From Mesorhizobium_L sp035547755 (GTDB lineage Bacteria; Pseudomonadota; Alphaproteobacteria; Rhizobiales; Rhizobiaceae), in the NCBI GenBank assembly GCA_035547755.1, contig DASZUG010000099.1, forward strand, positions 1-64,000: 64,000 nt of DNA, read 5' to 3'. A model generated the notes under the pieces. That model was not told the origin of the DNA. It saw nothing but the letters and a program-made list of their open reading frames with translations, and made no database searches. The first letter of the stretch is position 1; every line of letters begins with the position of its first letter. Shown one piece after another: positions 52,871 through 62,517 of the stretch. The translations under genes were made by a program, and so were the position numbers.

Positions 52871-54175
52871 ATGCTGGCTGACAAGGATCGCATCTTCACC
52901 AACCTGTACGGGATGTTCGACAAGTCCCTGAAGGGCGCGATGGCGCGCGGCCAGTGGGACAACACCAAGGGCATCCTCGAAAAGGGACGCGACTGGATCA
53001 TCAACGAGATGAAGGCGTCGGGCTTGCGCGGCCGCGGCGGCGCCGGCTTCCCGACCGGCATGAAATGGTCGTTCATGCCCAAGGCGAGCGATGGCCGTCC
53101 CGCCTATCTCGTCGTCAACGCGGACGAATCCGAACCCGGAACCTGCAAGGATCGCGATATCATGCGGCACGATCCTCACACTTTGGTTGAGGGCTGTCTC
53201 ATCGCCGGTTTCGCCATGGGCGCGATCGCGGCCTACATCTATGTGCGCGGCGAGTTCATCCGCGAGCGCGAGGCGCTGCAGCAGGCGATCGACGAGGCCT
53301 ACGAAGCCGGGCTGATCGGCAAGAACAACAAGAACGGCTATGATTTCGAAATCTATGTCCATCATGGCGCCGGCGCCTATATCTGCGGCGAGGAAACCGG
53401 GCTGCTCGAAAGCCTCGAGGGCAAGAAGGGCCAGCCGCGGCTGAAGCCGCCGTTTCCGGCGAATGTCGGCCTCTATGGCTGCCCGACGACCGTCAACAAT
53501 GTCGAATCGATCGCTGTCGCGCCGACCATCCTGCGGCGCGGCGCGGCGTGGTTTTCGAGCATTGGCCGGCCGAACAATACCGGCACCAAGCTTTTCATGC
53601 TGGTCGGCCATGTTAACACGCCCTGCACCGTCGAGGAGGCGATGGGCATCACCTTCCGCGAACTCGTCGAGACGCATGGCGGCGGCATTCGCGGTGGCTG
53701 GGACAATCTGCTCGCGGTGATCCCCGGAGGAGCGTCCTGCCCGGTTGTGAAGGCCGAAGACATCCTCGACTGCCCGATGGATTTCGACGGCTTGAGGGAC
53801 AGAAAGTCCTCTTTCGGCACCGCCGCCGTCATCGTCATGGATAAGTCCACGGACATCGTGAAGGCAATCGCGCGCTTGTCCTACTTCTTCAAGCATGAGA
53901 GTTGCGGCCAGTGCACGCCGTGCCGCGAGGGTACGGGCTGGATGTGGCGCGTTATGGAGCGGCTGGTGCGCGGCGAGGCGCAGAAGCGCGAGATCGACAT
54001 GCTGCTCGACGTGACCAAGCAGGTCGAGGGCCACACGATCTGCGCGCTGGGCGACGCCGCCGCCTGGCCGATCCAGGGGCTTATCCGCAATTTCAGGCCG
54101 GAGATCGAGCGGCGGATCGATGAATTCACCCGCAACGCGCATCGCGTCGAGCCGGTGTTGCAGGCAGCGGAATAG
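52871..54175 (+). CDS. nuoF: NADH-quinone oxidoreductase subunit F
   Basis: A 434-residue NADH- and FMN-binding subunit. The nucleotide sites are in GLRGRGGAGFPTG and the segments VVNADESEPGT and YICGEETGLLESLEG. Cluster N3 ligands lie in ESCGQCTPCREGTG and HTICALGDAA. ATG at 52871 lies 12 bp after the nuoE stop. Confidence 0.97.
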   Translation: MLADKDRIFTNLYGMFDKSLKGAMARGQWDNTKGILEKGRDWIINEMKASGLRGRGGAGFPTGMKWSFMPKASDGRPAYLVVNADESEPGTCKDRDIMRHDPHTLVEGCLIAGFAMGAIAAYIYVRGEFIREREALQQAIDEAYEAGLIGKNNKNGYDFEIYVHHGAGAYICGEETGLLESLEGKKGQPRLKPPFPANVGLYGCPTTVNNVESIAVAPTILRRGAAWFSSIGRPNNTGTKLFMLVGHVNTPCTVEEAMGITFRELVETHGGGIRGGWDNLLAVIPGGASCPVVKAEDILDCPMDFDGLRDRKSSFGTAAVIVMDKSTDIVKAIARLSYFFKHESCGQCTPCREGTGWMWRVMERLVRGEAQKREIDMLLDVTKQVEGHTICALGDAAAWPIQGLIRNFRPEIERRIDEFTRNAHRVEPVLQAAE

Positions 54176-54179
54176 GACA

Positions 54180-54245
54180 ATGCTGGTCAGTTTCGTTTCG
54201 GTGGCATACGAAGCGGCGCAAACCGCAGGGGCAGTCAATGGCTAA
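54180..54245 (+). CDS. Possible 21-codon ORF between nuoF and nuoG
   Basis: ATG 54180 opens a 21-residue frame (MLVSFVSVAYEAAQTAGAVNG) that ends 8 bp into nuoG. It could be a coupling peptide for nuoG translation, or chance. No ribosome-binding site stands out. Confidence 0.2.
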   Translation: MLVSFVSVAYEAAQTAGAVNG

Positions 54246-56322
54246 GATCAAGGTCGACGGGAAAGAGATCGACGTACCCGACCACTACACGCTCCTGCAG
54301 GCGGCGGAAGCGGCGGGCGCCGAGATTCCGCGCTTCTGTTTCCACGAGCGTCTGTCGATCGCCGGCAATTGCCGCATGTGCCTCGTCGAGGTGAAGGGCG
54401 GACCGCCGAAGCCGCAAGCCTCCTGCGCCGTGGGGGTCAAGGATCTGCGCCCCGGTCCGAATGGCGAGGCGCCGGAAATGTTCACCAACACGCCAATGGT
54501 GAAGAAGGCGCGCGAAGGGGTGATGGAGTTCCTGCTCATCAATCACCCGCTGGACTGCCCGATCTGCGACCAGGGCGGCGAATGCGACCTGCAGGATCAG
54601 GCGATGGCCTTCGGCGTCGATTCCTCGCGCTACAAGGAAAACAAGCGCGCGGTCGAGGACAAATATATCGGCCCGCTGGTGAAGACGATCATGACGCGCT
54701 GCATCCATTGCACGCGCTGCGTCCGCTTCACGACCGAAGTCGGCGGCATTTCCGAACTTGGCCTCATCGGCCGCGGCGAGGATGCCGAGATCACCACCTA
54801 TCTCGAACGGGCGATGACATCGGAACTGCAGGGCAATGTGATCGATCTGTGCCCCGTCGGCGCGCTGACCGCCAGGCCCTATGCTTTCCAGGCGCGGCCC
54901 TGGGAATTGTCGAAGACCGAATCGATCGACGTCATGGATGCGGTCGGCTCGGCCATCCGCGTCGATACGCGCGGCCGCGAGGTCATGCGCATCCTGCCGC
55001 GCGTCAATGACGACGTGAATGAGGAATGGATTTCCGACAAGACCCGCTTCATCTGGGATGGTTTGAAATCGCAGCGCCTCGATCGCCCCTATGTGCGGCG
55101 CGGCGGCAAGCTCGTGCCGGCCAGCTGGCCCGAGGCTTTCGCGACGATCAAGGACGCGGTGGCCAAGACGAGCGGCGATAAAATCGGCGCTATCGCCGGC
55201 GACCTTTCGACCGTGGAGGAAATGTACGCGCTGAAGCTCCTGATGGGGTCGCTTGGCTCGACGAATATCGACTGCCGCCAGGACGGCGTCGCGCTCAATC
55301 CGGCCAATGGCCGCGCCAGCTATCTCTTCAACCCGACGATCGCTGGCATCGAGAAGGCGGACGCGCTCCTCCTCATCGGGTCCAATCCGCGTTTCGAGGC
55401 GTCGGTGCTCAGCGCCCGCATCCGCAAGCGCTGGCGGATGGGCGATTTCCCGATCGCGGCGATCGGCGATGTCGGTGATACGCGCTACGATTATGAGAGG
55501 CTCGGCACGGGAGCCGATACGCTCGCCGATCTCGCAAAGGGCAACGGAAAGTTCTTCTCCGTCCTGAAAGAGGCCGAGCGCCCGCTCATCCTCATCGGGC
55601 AGGGCGCTCTGGCGCGGCCGGATGGCGCGGCGGTTCTCGCTCTGGCGGCGAAACTCGCGGGCGCGGTCGGCGCCGTGAGCGAAGAGTGGAACGGTTTCGC
55701 GGTGCTTCATGACGCGGCGGCGCGGGTCGGCGGCCTCGATGTCGGCTTCGTGCCGGGCGAGGGCGGCAAGAATGCCGCCGGGATGATGGGGACGCTCGAT
55801 GTCCTCTTCCTGCTCGGCGCCGACGAGTTCGATATGAACACGATCGGAAACGCCTTCACCGTCTATATCGGCACGCATGGCGATGCCGGTGCGCATCGGG
55901 CGGACGTGATCCTGCCGGGCGCGGCCTATACGGAAAAGTCCGGCACCTATGTGAACACCGAAGGCCGCGTACAGATGACGAGTCGCGCCGGCTTCGCGCC
56001 GGGCGAAGCGCGCGAGGACTGGGCGGTGCTGCGCGCGCTGTCGGACGTTCTGGGCAAGAAGCTGCCCTTCGATTCGCTGGCGCAACTGCGCGGTAGGCTC
56101 TATGCCGATCATCCGCATCTCGCGGCGATCGACGAGATCACGCCCGGCGACGCGGCCGATATCGGCAGGCTGGCGAAAGCGAGTGACGGAAAGCCAGGCT
56201 CAGGTGCATTCGTATCGAAGGTGAAGGATTTCTATTTCACCAATCCGATCGCGCGGGCATCGGCGGTCATGGCGGAATGTTCCGCCCTGGCGAAGAACGG
56301 CTTTCAACAGGCGGCCGAATAG
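54238..56322 (+). CDS. nuoG: NADH-quinone oxidoreductase subunit G
   Basis: A 694-residue 75-kDa subunit. The N-terminal ferredoxin domain has RFCFHERLSIAGNCRMC; the HxxxC cluster is in HPLDCPICDQGGECDLQD; and the 4Fe-4S ligands are in CIHCTRC and DLCPVGAL. The rest is a molybdopterin-oxidoreductase-like domain without cofactor. Length matches the short alphaproteobacterial and mitochondrial type. Confidence 0.97.
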   Translation: MAKIKVDGKEIDVPDHYTLLQAAEAAGAEIPRFCFHERLSIAGNCRMCLVEVKGGPPKPQASCAVGVKDLRPGPNGEAPEMFTNTPMVKKAREGVMEFLLINHPLDCPICDQGGECDLQDQAMAFGVDSSRYKENKRAVEDKYIGPLVKTIMTRCIHCTRCVRFTTEVGGISELGLIGRGEDAEITTYLERAMTSELQGNVIDLCPVGALTARPYAFQARPWELSKTESIDVMDAVGSAIRVDTRGREVMRILPRVNDDVNEEWISDKTRFIWDGLKSQRLDRPYVRRGGKLVPASWPEAFATIKDAVAKTSGDKIGAIAGDLSTVEEMYALKLLMGSLGSTNIDCRQDGVALNPANGRASYLFNPTIAGIEKADALLLIGSNPRFEASVLSARIRKRWRMGDFPIAAIGDVGDTRYDYERLGTGADTLADLAKGNGKFFSVLKEAERPLILIGQGALARPDGAAVLALAAKLAGAVGAVSEEWNGFAVLHDAAARVGGLDVGFVPGEGGKNAAGMMGTLDVLFLLGADEFDMNTIGNAFTVYIGTHGDAGAHRADVILPGAAYTEKSGTYVNTEGRVQMTSRAGFAPGEAREDWAVLRALSDVLGKKLPFDSLAQLRGRLYADHPHLAAIDEITPGDAADIGRLAKASDGKPGSGAFVSKVKDFYFTNPIARASAVMAECSALAKNGFQQAAE

Positions 56323-56328
56323 GACGGG

Positions 56329-57375
56329 ATGATGGATTCCTTTTTCACGACTTACATCCTGCCCGGGCTGATCATGCTCCTGGAATCGGTCGTCCTGATC
56401 GTCATCCTGTTGATCGGCGTCGCCTATATCCTCTATGCCGACCGCAAGATCTGGGCGGCCGTGCAACTGCGCCGCGGCCCGAACGTCGTCGGCCCCTGGG
56501 GCACGCTGCAGGCCTTTGCCGACCTTTTGAAATTCGTTTTCAAGGAGCCGATCATCCCGTCGGGCGCCAACAAGGGCGTTTTCCTTCTCGCTCCTCTCGT
56601 TTCGGCGGTTCTGGCGATCTCGGCCTGGGCGGTGATACCGGTCAATGCCGGCTGGGAGGTCGCCAATATCAATGTCGGCATCCTCTACGTTTTCGCCATA
56701 TCCTCGCTCGAAGTCTATGGCGTGATCATGGGCGGCTGGGCGTCGAACTCGAAATATCCGTTCCTCGGCGCGCTCCGCTCCGCGGCGCAAATGGTGTCCT
56801 ACGAGGTTTCGATCGGCTTCGTCATCGTTTGCGTGCTGCTTTCGGTCGGTTCGCTCAACCTCTCCGACATCGTCATGTCGCAGACGGACGGGCTCGGAAC
56901 GCATCTCGGCCTGCCCAACACCTTCCTCGATTGGCACTGGCTTTCGCTGCTGCCGATGTTCATCGTCTTCTTCATATCGGCGATGGCGGAAACGAATCGC
57001 CCGCCCTTTGATCTGGTGGAAGCCGAATCGGAACTGGTCGCGGGCCATATGGTCGAATATTCCTCGACGCCGTTCCTGCTCTTTTTCCTTGGAGAGTATG
57101 TCGCTGTCGTCCTGATGTGCGCGCTGACTACGATCCTCTTCCTCGGAGGCTGGCTGCCGCCCTTCAACTTCGCGCCCTTCACCTGGGTGCCGGGCGTCAT
57201 CTGGTTCGTGCTGAAGCTTTTCGGCGTGTTCTTCATGTTCGCTCTGGTGAAGGCCTTCGTGCCGCGCTACCGCTACGACCAGCTGATGCGGTTGGGCTGG
57301 AAGGTCTTCCTGCCGATCTCGCTGTTCATGGTCTTCGCCACCGCCTTCTTCCTCAAGCTGACGGGGCTGGCGTGA
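56329..57375 (+). CDS. nuoH: NADH-quinone oxidoreductase subunit H
   Basis: A 348-residue membrane subunit with eight predicted helices at the quinone-chamber entrance. Conserved family segments ADRKIWAAVQLRRGPNVVG, AETNRPPFDLVEAESELVAG and EYSSTPFLLFFLGEY are present with their acidic residues. Two adjacent ATGs (56329 and 56332) are possible starts. Confidence 0.97.
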   Translation: MMDSFFTTYILPGLIMLLESVVLIVILLIGVAYILYADRKIWAAVQLRRGPNVVGPWGTLQAFADLLKFVFKEPIIPSGANKGVFLLAPLVSAVLAISAWAVIPVNAGWEVANINVGILYVFAISSLEVYGVIMGGWASNSKYPFLGALRSAAQMVSYEVSIGFVIVCVLLSVGSLNLSDIVMSQTDGLGTHLGLPNTFLDWHWLSLLPMFIVFFISAMAETNRPPFDLVEAESELVAGHMVEYSSTPFLLFFLGEYVAVVLMCALTTILFLGGWLPPFNFAPFTWVPGVIWFVLKLFGVFFMFALVKAFVPRYRYDQLMRLGWKVFLPISLFMVFATAFFLKLTGLA

Positions 57376-57434
57376 GATGACCGCTTCTTTTTCCCGCCGC
57401 CTCGTGGCGACGACCAATTTCGAAGGCCGATGAG

Positions 57435-57926
57435 ATGGGTGCTCTCGCACAAGCCGCAAAGTCGCTGCTCCTGAAGGAGTTTTTGGAGGCCACCGCGCTT
57501 TCCATGAAGCTCTTCTTCGCGCCGAAGGCGACGATCAACTATCCGCATGAGAAAAACCCGCAGAGCCCGCGCTTTCGCGGCGAGCATGCGTTGCGCCGCT
57601 ATCCGAACGGCGAGGAACGCTGCATCGCCTGCAAATTGTGCGAAGCGATTTGCCCGGCGCAGGCGATCACCATCGAAGCCGGCCCCCGCCGCAATGACGG
57701 CACGCGCCGTACGGTGCGCTACGACATCGACATGGTGAAATGCATCTATTGCGGCTTCTGCCAGGAGGCTTGCCCCGTCGACGCCATCGTCGAGGGGCCG
57801 AACTTCGAATTCTCGACGGAAACCCGCGAGGAACTCTATTACGACAAGGACAAGCTGCTGGCGAACGGCGACAGGTGGGAGCGCGAGATCGCCCGCAATA
57901 TCGCAATGGATGCGCCCTATCGCTGA
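57435..57926 (+). CDS. nuoI: NADH-quinone oxidoreductase subunit I
   Basis: A 163-residue ferredoxin-type subunit with two [4Fe-4S] motifs, CIACKLCEAICPAQAI and CIYCGFCQEACPVDAI, carrying clusters N6a and N6b between NuoG and NuoB. Length is normal. A 139-bp gap with a stem-loop follows before nuoJ. Confidence 0.97.
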   Translation: MGALAQAAKSLLLKEFLEATALSMKLFFAPKATINYPHEKNPQSPRFRGEHALRRYPNGEERCIACKLCEAICPAQAITIEAGPRRNDGTRRTVRYDIDMVKCIYCGFCQEACPVDAIVEGPNFEFSTETREELYYDKDKLLANGDRWEREIARNIAMDAPYR

Positions 57927-57975
57927 GGCGATCGGGCAGAGGTGGACGGGCCGAAAAAGCTTGTCTAAGAGACAC

Positions 57976-58006
57976 GCAATTCTCCTCGGTATGGTGAGGA
58001 GATTGC
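57976..58006 (+). other. Stem-loop in the nuoI-nuoJ gap
   Basis: GCAATTCTCCTC and GAGGAGATTGC pair over 11 bp with a single bulged T and an 8-nt loop. There is no U-tract, so it is not a standard terminator. It could be an mRNA processing or stability element inside the long operon. Confidence 0.45.
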
Positions 58007-58065
58007 AGAAGGGCCGGTTATGGGGTGAGCCATATTCCGCCCGTAATCAGGATTAGGGGAAACCC

Positions 58066-58686
58066 ATGGTTTCAGGCTTAGGGGCGATCTTCTTCTATCT
58101 GTTCGCCTTCATACTGGTCGCATCGGCCTTCATGGTCATTGCGGCCCGCAACCCGGTGCATTCCGTTCTGTTCCTGATTCTCGCCTTCTTCAACGCGGCG
58201 GGGCTGTTCCTGCTTGCCGGCGCCGAGTTCCTCGCGATGATCCTGCTGATCGTCTATGTCGGCGCGGTGATGGTGCTGTTCCTGTTCGTGGTGATGATGC
58301 TCGACGTGGATTTCACCGCGCTGAGGCGCGGCGTCCTCGACTATGCGCCAGCCGGCGCGCTGATCGGCATCATCCTGCTTGCGGAACTGATCGTGGTGCT
58401 GGGCGGCTATACTTTCTCGCCGGATCTGGCGTCGACCATCGCTCAACCGATCCCCGCGCTGGCCCAGCGCAGCAATACGGCGGCGCTCGGCGACATCATC
58501 TATACGGATTACATCTACTACTTCCAGATCGCGGGCATGGTGCTCCTGGTCGCCATGATCGGAGCGATCGTGCTGACGCTCCGTCACAAGGTCGGCGTCA
58601 AGCGCCAGTCGATCGCCGCGCAGGTGGCCCGCACGCCGGCCACCGCGATCGAGATCCGCAAGGTCAAGACGGGCGAGGGGGTCTGA
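58066..58686 (+). CDS. nuoJ: NADH-quinone oxidoreductase subunit J
   Basis: A 206-residue membrane subunit with five helices. The conserved AEFLAMILLIVYVGAVMVLFLFVVMM-type segment in helix 3, including a glycine-rich turn, is present around residues 55-80. Its C-terminal tail is hydrophilic. It ends 2 bp before nuoK. Confidence 0.96.
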   Translation: MVSGLGAIFFYLFAFILVASAFMVIAARNPVHSVLFLILAFFNAAGLFLLAGAEFLAMILLIVYVGAVMVLFLFVVMMLDVDFTALRRGVLDYAPAGALIGIILLAELIVVLGGYTFSPDLASTIAQPIPALAQRSNTAALGDIIYTDYIYYFQIAGMVLLVAMIGAIVLTLRHKVGVKRQSIAAQVARTPATAIEIRKVKTGEGV

Positions 58687-58688
58687 CG

Positions 58689-58997
58689 ATGCATGTCGGC
58701 ATTGCGCATTTCCTGACTGTTTCGGCGATCCTGCTGACGTTGGGCGTTTTCGGTATCTTCCTGAACCGGAAGAACATCATCGTCATTCTCATGTCGATCG
58801 AACTGATCCTGCTCGCGGCCAACATCAATTTCGTCGCCTTCTCGGCGGCGCTGCATGACCTCGTCGGCCAGGTCTTCGCGCTGTTCGTGCTGACGGTCGC
58901 GGCCGCCGAAGCCGCGATCGGACTTGCCATTCTGGTGGTGTTCTACCGCAATCGCGGCTCCATCGCCGTCGAAGACGTCAATTCGATGAAGGGCTGA
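58689..58997 (+). CDS. nuoK: NADH-quinone oxidoreductase subunit K
   Basis: A 102-residue three-helix subunit. The buried glutamate in LMSIELILLAANINF, and a second in VAAAEAAIGLAI, are the conserved residues in the proton-transfer chain. Related to MnhC/MrpC. Confidence 0.96.
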   Translation: MHVGIAHFLTVSAILLTLGVFGIFLNRKNIIVILMSIELILLAANINFVAFSAALHDLVGQVFALFVLTVAAAEAAIGLAILVVFYRNRGSIAVEDVNSMKG

Positions 58998-59005
58998 AAC
59001 GAGCC

Positions 59006-60994
59006 ATGTATCTTGCCATCGTCTTCCTCCCTCTCATCGGCTTCCTGATCGCCGGGCTGTTCGGCAGCCAGATCGGCGCGCGCGCTTGCGAATACATCAC
59101 CTCCGGTTTCCTGGTGATCGCCGGCGTCCTGTCCTGGATCGCTTTCTTCCAGGTCGGCTTCGGCGACGTGCAGACCTTCACCGTCCCGGTCCTGGACTTC
59201 ATCAAGTCCGGCGGGCTGGAGGTGAACTGGGCGCTGAGGGTCGATACGCTGACGGTCGTCATGCTGGTCGTGGTCACGACGGTTTCGTCGCTCGTCCACA
59301 TCTATTCGATCGGCTACATGCACCACGACCCCGACAGGCCGCGCTTCTTCGCCTATCTGTCGCTCTTCACCTTCGCCATGCTGGCGCTGGTGACGTCGGA
59401 CAATCTGGTGCAGATGTTCTTCGGCTGGGAAGGCGTCGGCCTCGCTTCCTATCTGCTGATCGGCTTCTGGTACAAGAAGCCGTCCGCCAACGCCGCCGCG
59501 ATCAAGGCCTTCGTCGTCAACCGCATCGGCGATTTCGGCTTCGCGCTCGGCATATTCGGCGTGTTCGTGCTGTTCGGCTCGATCAATCTCGGCACGGTCT
59601 TCGCCAATGCCGCGACCTACCTGCCGGCGGCGGGTGCTCCCGCGGGCGCGCCCGTGCTGACCTTCCTTGGCTACGCGCTCGACAAGCAGGCGGCCATCAC
59701 GGTGGTGTGCTTCCTCCTGTTCATGGGCGCGATGGGCAAATCCGCGCAGGTGCCGCTTCATACCTGGCTGCCGGACGCGATGGAGGGTCCGACGCCGGTT
59801 TCCGCCCTCATTCATGCCGCCACCATGGTCACGGCGGGCGTCTTCATGGTCGCGCGCCTGTCGCCGCTCTTCGAACTGTCGCATACGACGCTCACCATCG
59901 TCACCATCATCGGCGCCATCACCGCCTTCTTCGCCGCCACGGTCGGTCTGGTGCAGAACGACATCAAGCGCGTCATCGCCTATTCGACCTGCTCGCAACT
60001 CGGCTACATGTTCGTTGCGCTCGGCGTCGGCGCCTATGGCGCGGGCATCTTCCACCTCTTCACCCACGCCTTCTTCAAGGCCTTGCTCTTCCTCTGCTCC
60101 GGTTCGGTCATTCACGCCATGTCGGACGAGCAGGACATGCGCAACATGGGCGGCCTGAGAAAGCTCATCCCCTATACCTACTGGACGATGATCATCGGCA
60201 CGCTGGCGCTCACCGGCGTCGGCATTCCCCTGACGATCATCGGCGCCGCCGGCTTCATCTCCAAGGACGCCATCATCAACGCTTCCTTTGTCGGCCAGAA
60301 CGCCGCGGCGGGCTTCGCCTTTGTTCTTCTGGTCATCGCCGCGGGTTTCACCAGCTTCTATTCCTGGCGGCTGATCTTCATGACCTTCCACGGCCGGTCG
60401 CGCGCCAGCCACGAGGTCCTTCATCACGTGCATGAATCCCCGCCGGTGATGCTGGTGCCCCTCTTCCTGCTCTCGCTCGGCGCGCTTTTCGCCGGCATGA
60501 TCTTCCGTACCTATTTCATCGGCGAGGGCTATCACGAATTCTGGAAGACGGCGCTCTTCACGCTGCCCAGCAACCATGTCCTAGAGCAGATCGAGCATCT
60601 GCCGCTCTGGGTCGAGCTGTCGCCCTTCGTCACCATGCTGATCGGCCTCTGGATCGCCTGGGTGTTCTACATCCGCTCGCCGCAGGCGCCGGTCAGGCTG
60701 GCGGAACAGCATCGCGGGCTTTACGCCTTCCTCTTGAACAAATGGTACTTTGACGAGGCCTACGACTTCCTCTTCGTCCGGCCCGCCAAGCGTCTCGGCT
60801 ATTTCCTCTGGAAGAAGGGCGACGGTGCGGTCATCGACGGCCTCGGCCCCGACGGCATCTCGGCGCGGGTCGTCGACGTCACCCGCGAAGTGGTGCGGCT
60901 GCAGACGGGCTACCTCTATCACTACGCCTTCGTGATGCTGATCGGCATTGCCGCGCTCGTCACCTGGATGATGCTCGGGAGCACTTTCCAATGA
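59006..60994 (+). CDS. nuoL: NADH-quinone oxidoreductase subunit L
   Basis: A 662-residue antiporter-like subunit at the far end of the membrane arm. Family signature GWEGVGLASYLLIGFWY and the lysine/histidine-bearing segments MGKSAQVPLHTWLPDAMEGPTPVSALIHAATMV-type are at about residues 136-280. The C-terminal long lateral helix region (about 540-600) is present. Its stop overlaps nuoM (ATGA). Confidence 0.97.
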   Translation: MYLAIVFLPLIGFLIAGLFGSQIGARACEYITSGFLVIAGVLSWIAFFQVGFGDVQTFTVPVLDFIKSGGLEVNWALRVDTLTVVMLVVVTTVSSLVHIYSIGYMHHDPDRPRFFAYLSLFTFAMLALVTSDNLVQMFFGWEGVGLASYLLIGFWYKKPSANAAAIKAFVVNRIGDFGFALGIFGVFVLFGSINLGTVFANAATYLPAAGAPAGAPVLTFLGYALDKQAAITVVCFLLFMGAMGKSAQVPLHTWLPDAMEGPTPVSALIHAATMVTAGVFMVARLSPLFELSHTTLTIVTIIGAITAFFAATVGLVQNDIKRVIAYSTCSQLGYMFVALGVGAYGAGIFHLFTHAFFKALLFLCSGSVIHAMSDEQDMRNMGGLRKLIPYTYWTMIIGTLALTGVGIPLTIIGAAGFISKDAIINASFVGQNAAAGFAFVLLVIAAGFTSFYSWRLIFMTFHGRSRASHEVLHHVHESPPVMLVPLFLLSLGALFAGMIFRTYFIGEGYHEFWKTALFTLPSNHVLEQIEHLPLWVELSPFVTMLIGLWIAWVFYIRSPQAPVRLAEQHRGLYAFLLNKWYFDEAYDFLFVRPAKRLGYFLWKKGDGAVIDGLGPDGISARVVDVTREVVRLQTGYLYHYAFVMLIGIAALVTWMMLGSTFQ

Positions 60995-62502
60995 CCGCCT
61001 GGCCGATCCTCTCGACCGTCACCTTCCTGCCGCTGGTCGGCGTTCTCCTGATCCTCTTCATCCGCGACGAGGGCGAGGCGGCGCGGCGCAACATCCGCAT
61101 GATCGCGCTCCTGACGACGATCGTGACATTCATCGTATCGCTGTTCATCTGGATCGGCTTCGATACCTCGAATCCGGGCTTCCAGATGGTCGAGAAGCAC
61201 GAATGGCTGGATTCGGGCATCTCCTATCATATGGGCGTCGACGGCATTTCGATGCTGTTCGTCATCCTCACCACCTTCCTGATGCCGTTCTGCATCCTGG
61301 CGAGTTGGGAAGCGATCAATGTGCGGGTGAAGGCCTATATGATCGCCTTCCTGGTGCTGGAAACGCTGATGACCGGCGTGTTCTGCGCGCTCGACATCGT
61401 GCTGTTCTACGTCTTCTTCGAAGGCGGCCTGATCCCGATGTTCATCATCATTGGCGTCTGGGGCGGCAAGCGGCGCGTCTATGCGAGCTTCAAGTTCTTC
61501 CTCTATACGCTGCTCGGATCGGTCCTGATGCTGCTCGCCATTATGGCGATGTTCTGGCAGGCGGGCACGACGGACATCACCCAGCTTCTGACCTACCACT
61601 TCCCGGTCGGCATGCAGAAATGGCTGTGGTTCGCCTTCTTCGCCTCCTTTGCGGTGAAGATGCCGATGTGGCCGGTGCACACCTGGCTGCCCGATGCGCA
61701 TGTCGAGGCGCCGACGGCCGGGTCCGTCATCCTGGCGGGCATCCTGTTGAAGATGGGCGGGTACGGCTTCCTGCGCTTCTCGCTACCGATGTTCCCGAAC
61801 GCCTCGGCGGATTTCGCGCCTTTCATCTTCACGCTCTCCGTCGTCGCGATCATCTACACGTCGCTGGTCGCGCTGATGCAGGACGACATGAAGAAGCTGA
61901 TCGCCTATTCGTCGGTCGCGCATATGGGCTTCGTGACGATGGGCATCTTCGTGATGAACACGCAGGGCCTGCAGGGCGCACTCTTCCTGATGCTCAGCCA
62001 TGGCCTTGTCTCCGGCGCGCTCTTCCTCTGCGTCGGCGTCATCTATGACCGCATGCACACGCGCGAGATCGCGGCCTATGGCGGGCTGGTCAACAACATG
62101 CCGAAATATGCGGTCGCCCTGATGGTGTTCACGATGGCCAATGTCGGCCTGCCCGGAACGAGCGGTTTCGTCGGCGAGTTCCTGACGCTCCTCGGCGCCT
62201 TCCGCTTCAACACCTGGGTGGCCTTCTTCGCCACGACCGGCGTCATCCTGTCGGCGGCTTACGCGCTTTGGCTTTATCGGCGCGTTATCTTCGGCGTGCT
62301 GGACAAGGACAGCTTGAAGGGGCTGCTCGATCTTTCCGTGCGCGAGAAGTCGATCCTCTACCCGCTGATTATCCTCGTGGTCTTCTTCGGCTTCTATCCC
62401 GCGCCGATCCTCAACGCGACGTCGGCGTCCGTGGACAATCTCCTGCACAACGTCACAGCTTCGATCGATGCGACCCATCAGGTCGCATCGGCACAGAAAT
62501 AA
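60991..62502 (+). CDS. nuoM: NADH-quinone oxidoreductase subunit M
   Basis: A 503-residue antiporter-like subunit with about 14 helices. Conserved glutamate in FEGGLIPMF and lysine in FAVKMPMWPVHTWLPDAHVEAP are visible. It starts within the nuoL stop and is followed 15 bp later by nuoN. Confidence 0.97.
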   Translation: MTAWPILSTVTFLPLVGVLLILFIRDEGEAARRNIRMIALLTTIVTFIVSLFIWIGFDTSNPGFQMVEKHEWLDSGISYHMGVDGISMLFVILTTFLMPFCILASWEAINVRVKAYMIAFLVLETLMTGVFCALDIVLFYVFFEGGLIPMFIIIGVWGGKRRVYASFKFFLYTLLGSVLMLLAIMAMFWQAGTTDITQLLTYHFPVGMQKWLWFAFFASFAVKMPMWPVHTWLPDAHVEAPTAGSVILAGILLKMGGYGFLRFSLPMFPNASADFAPFIFTLSVVAIIYTSLVALMQDDMKKLIAYSSVAHMGFVTMGIFVMNTQGLQGALFLMLSHGLVSGALFLCVGVIYDRMHTREIAAYGGLVNNMPKYAVALMVFTMANVGLPGTSGFVGEFLTLLGAFRFNTWVAFFATTGVILSAAYALWLYRRVIFGVLDKDSLKGLLDLSVREKSILYPLIILVVFFGFYPAPILNATSASVDNLLHNVTASIDATHQVASAQK

Positions 62503-62517
62503 CGGGATCCGGAACCC

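Noticed and set aside
54235..56118. 627-codon leftward frame opposite nuoG
   Set aside because: Antisense open frame caused by GC-rich codon use in nuoG; Arg/Ala/Asp-rich translation without motifs.
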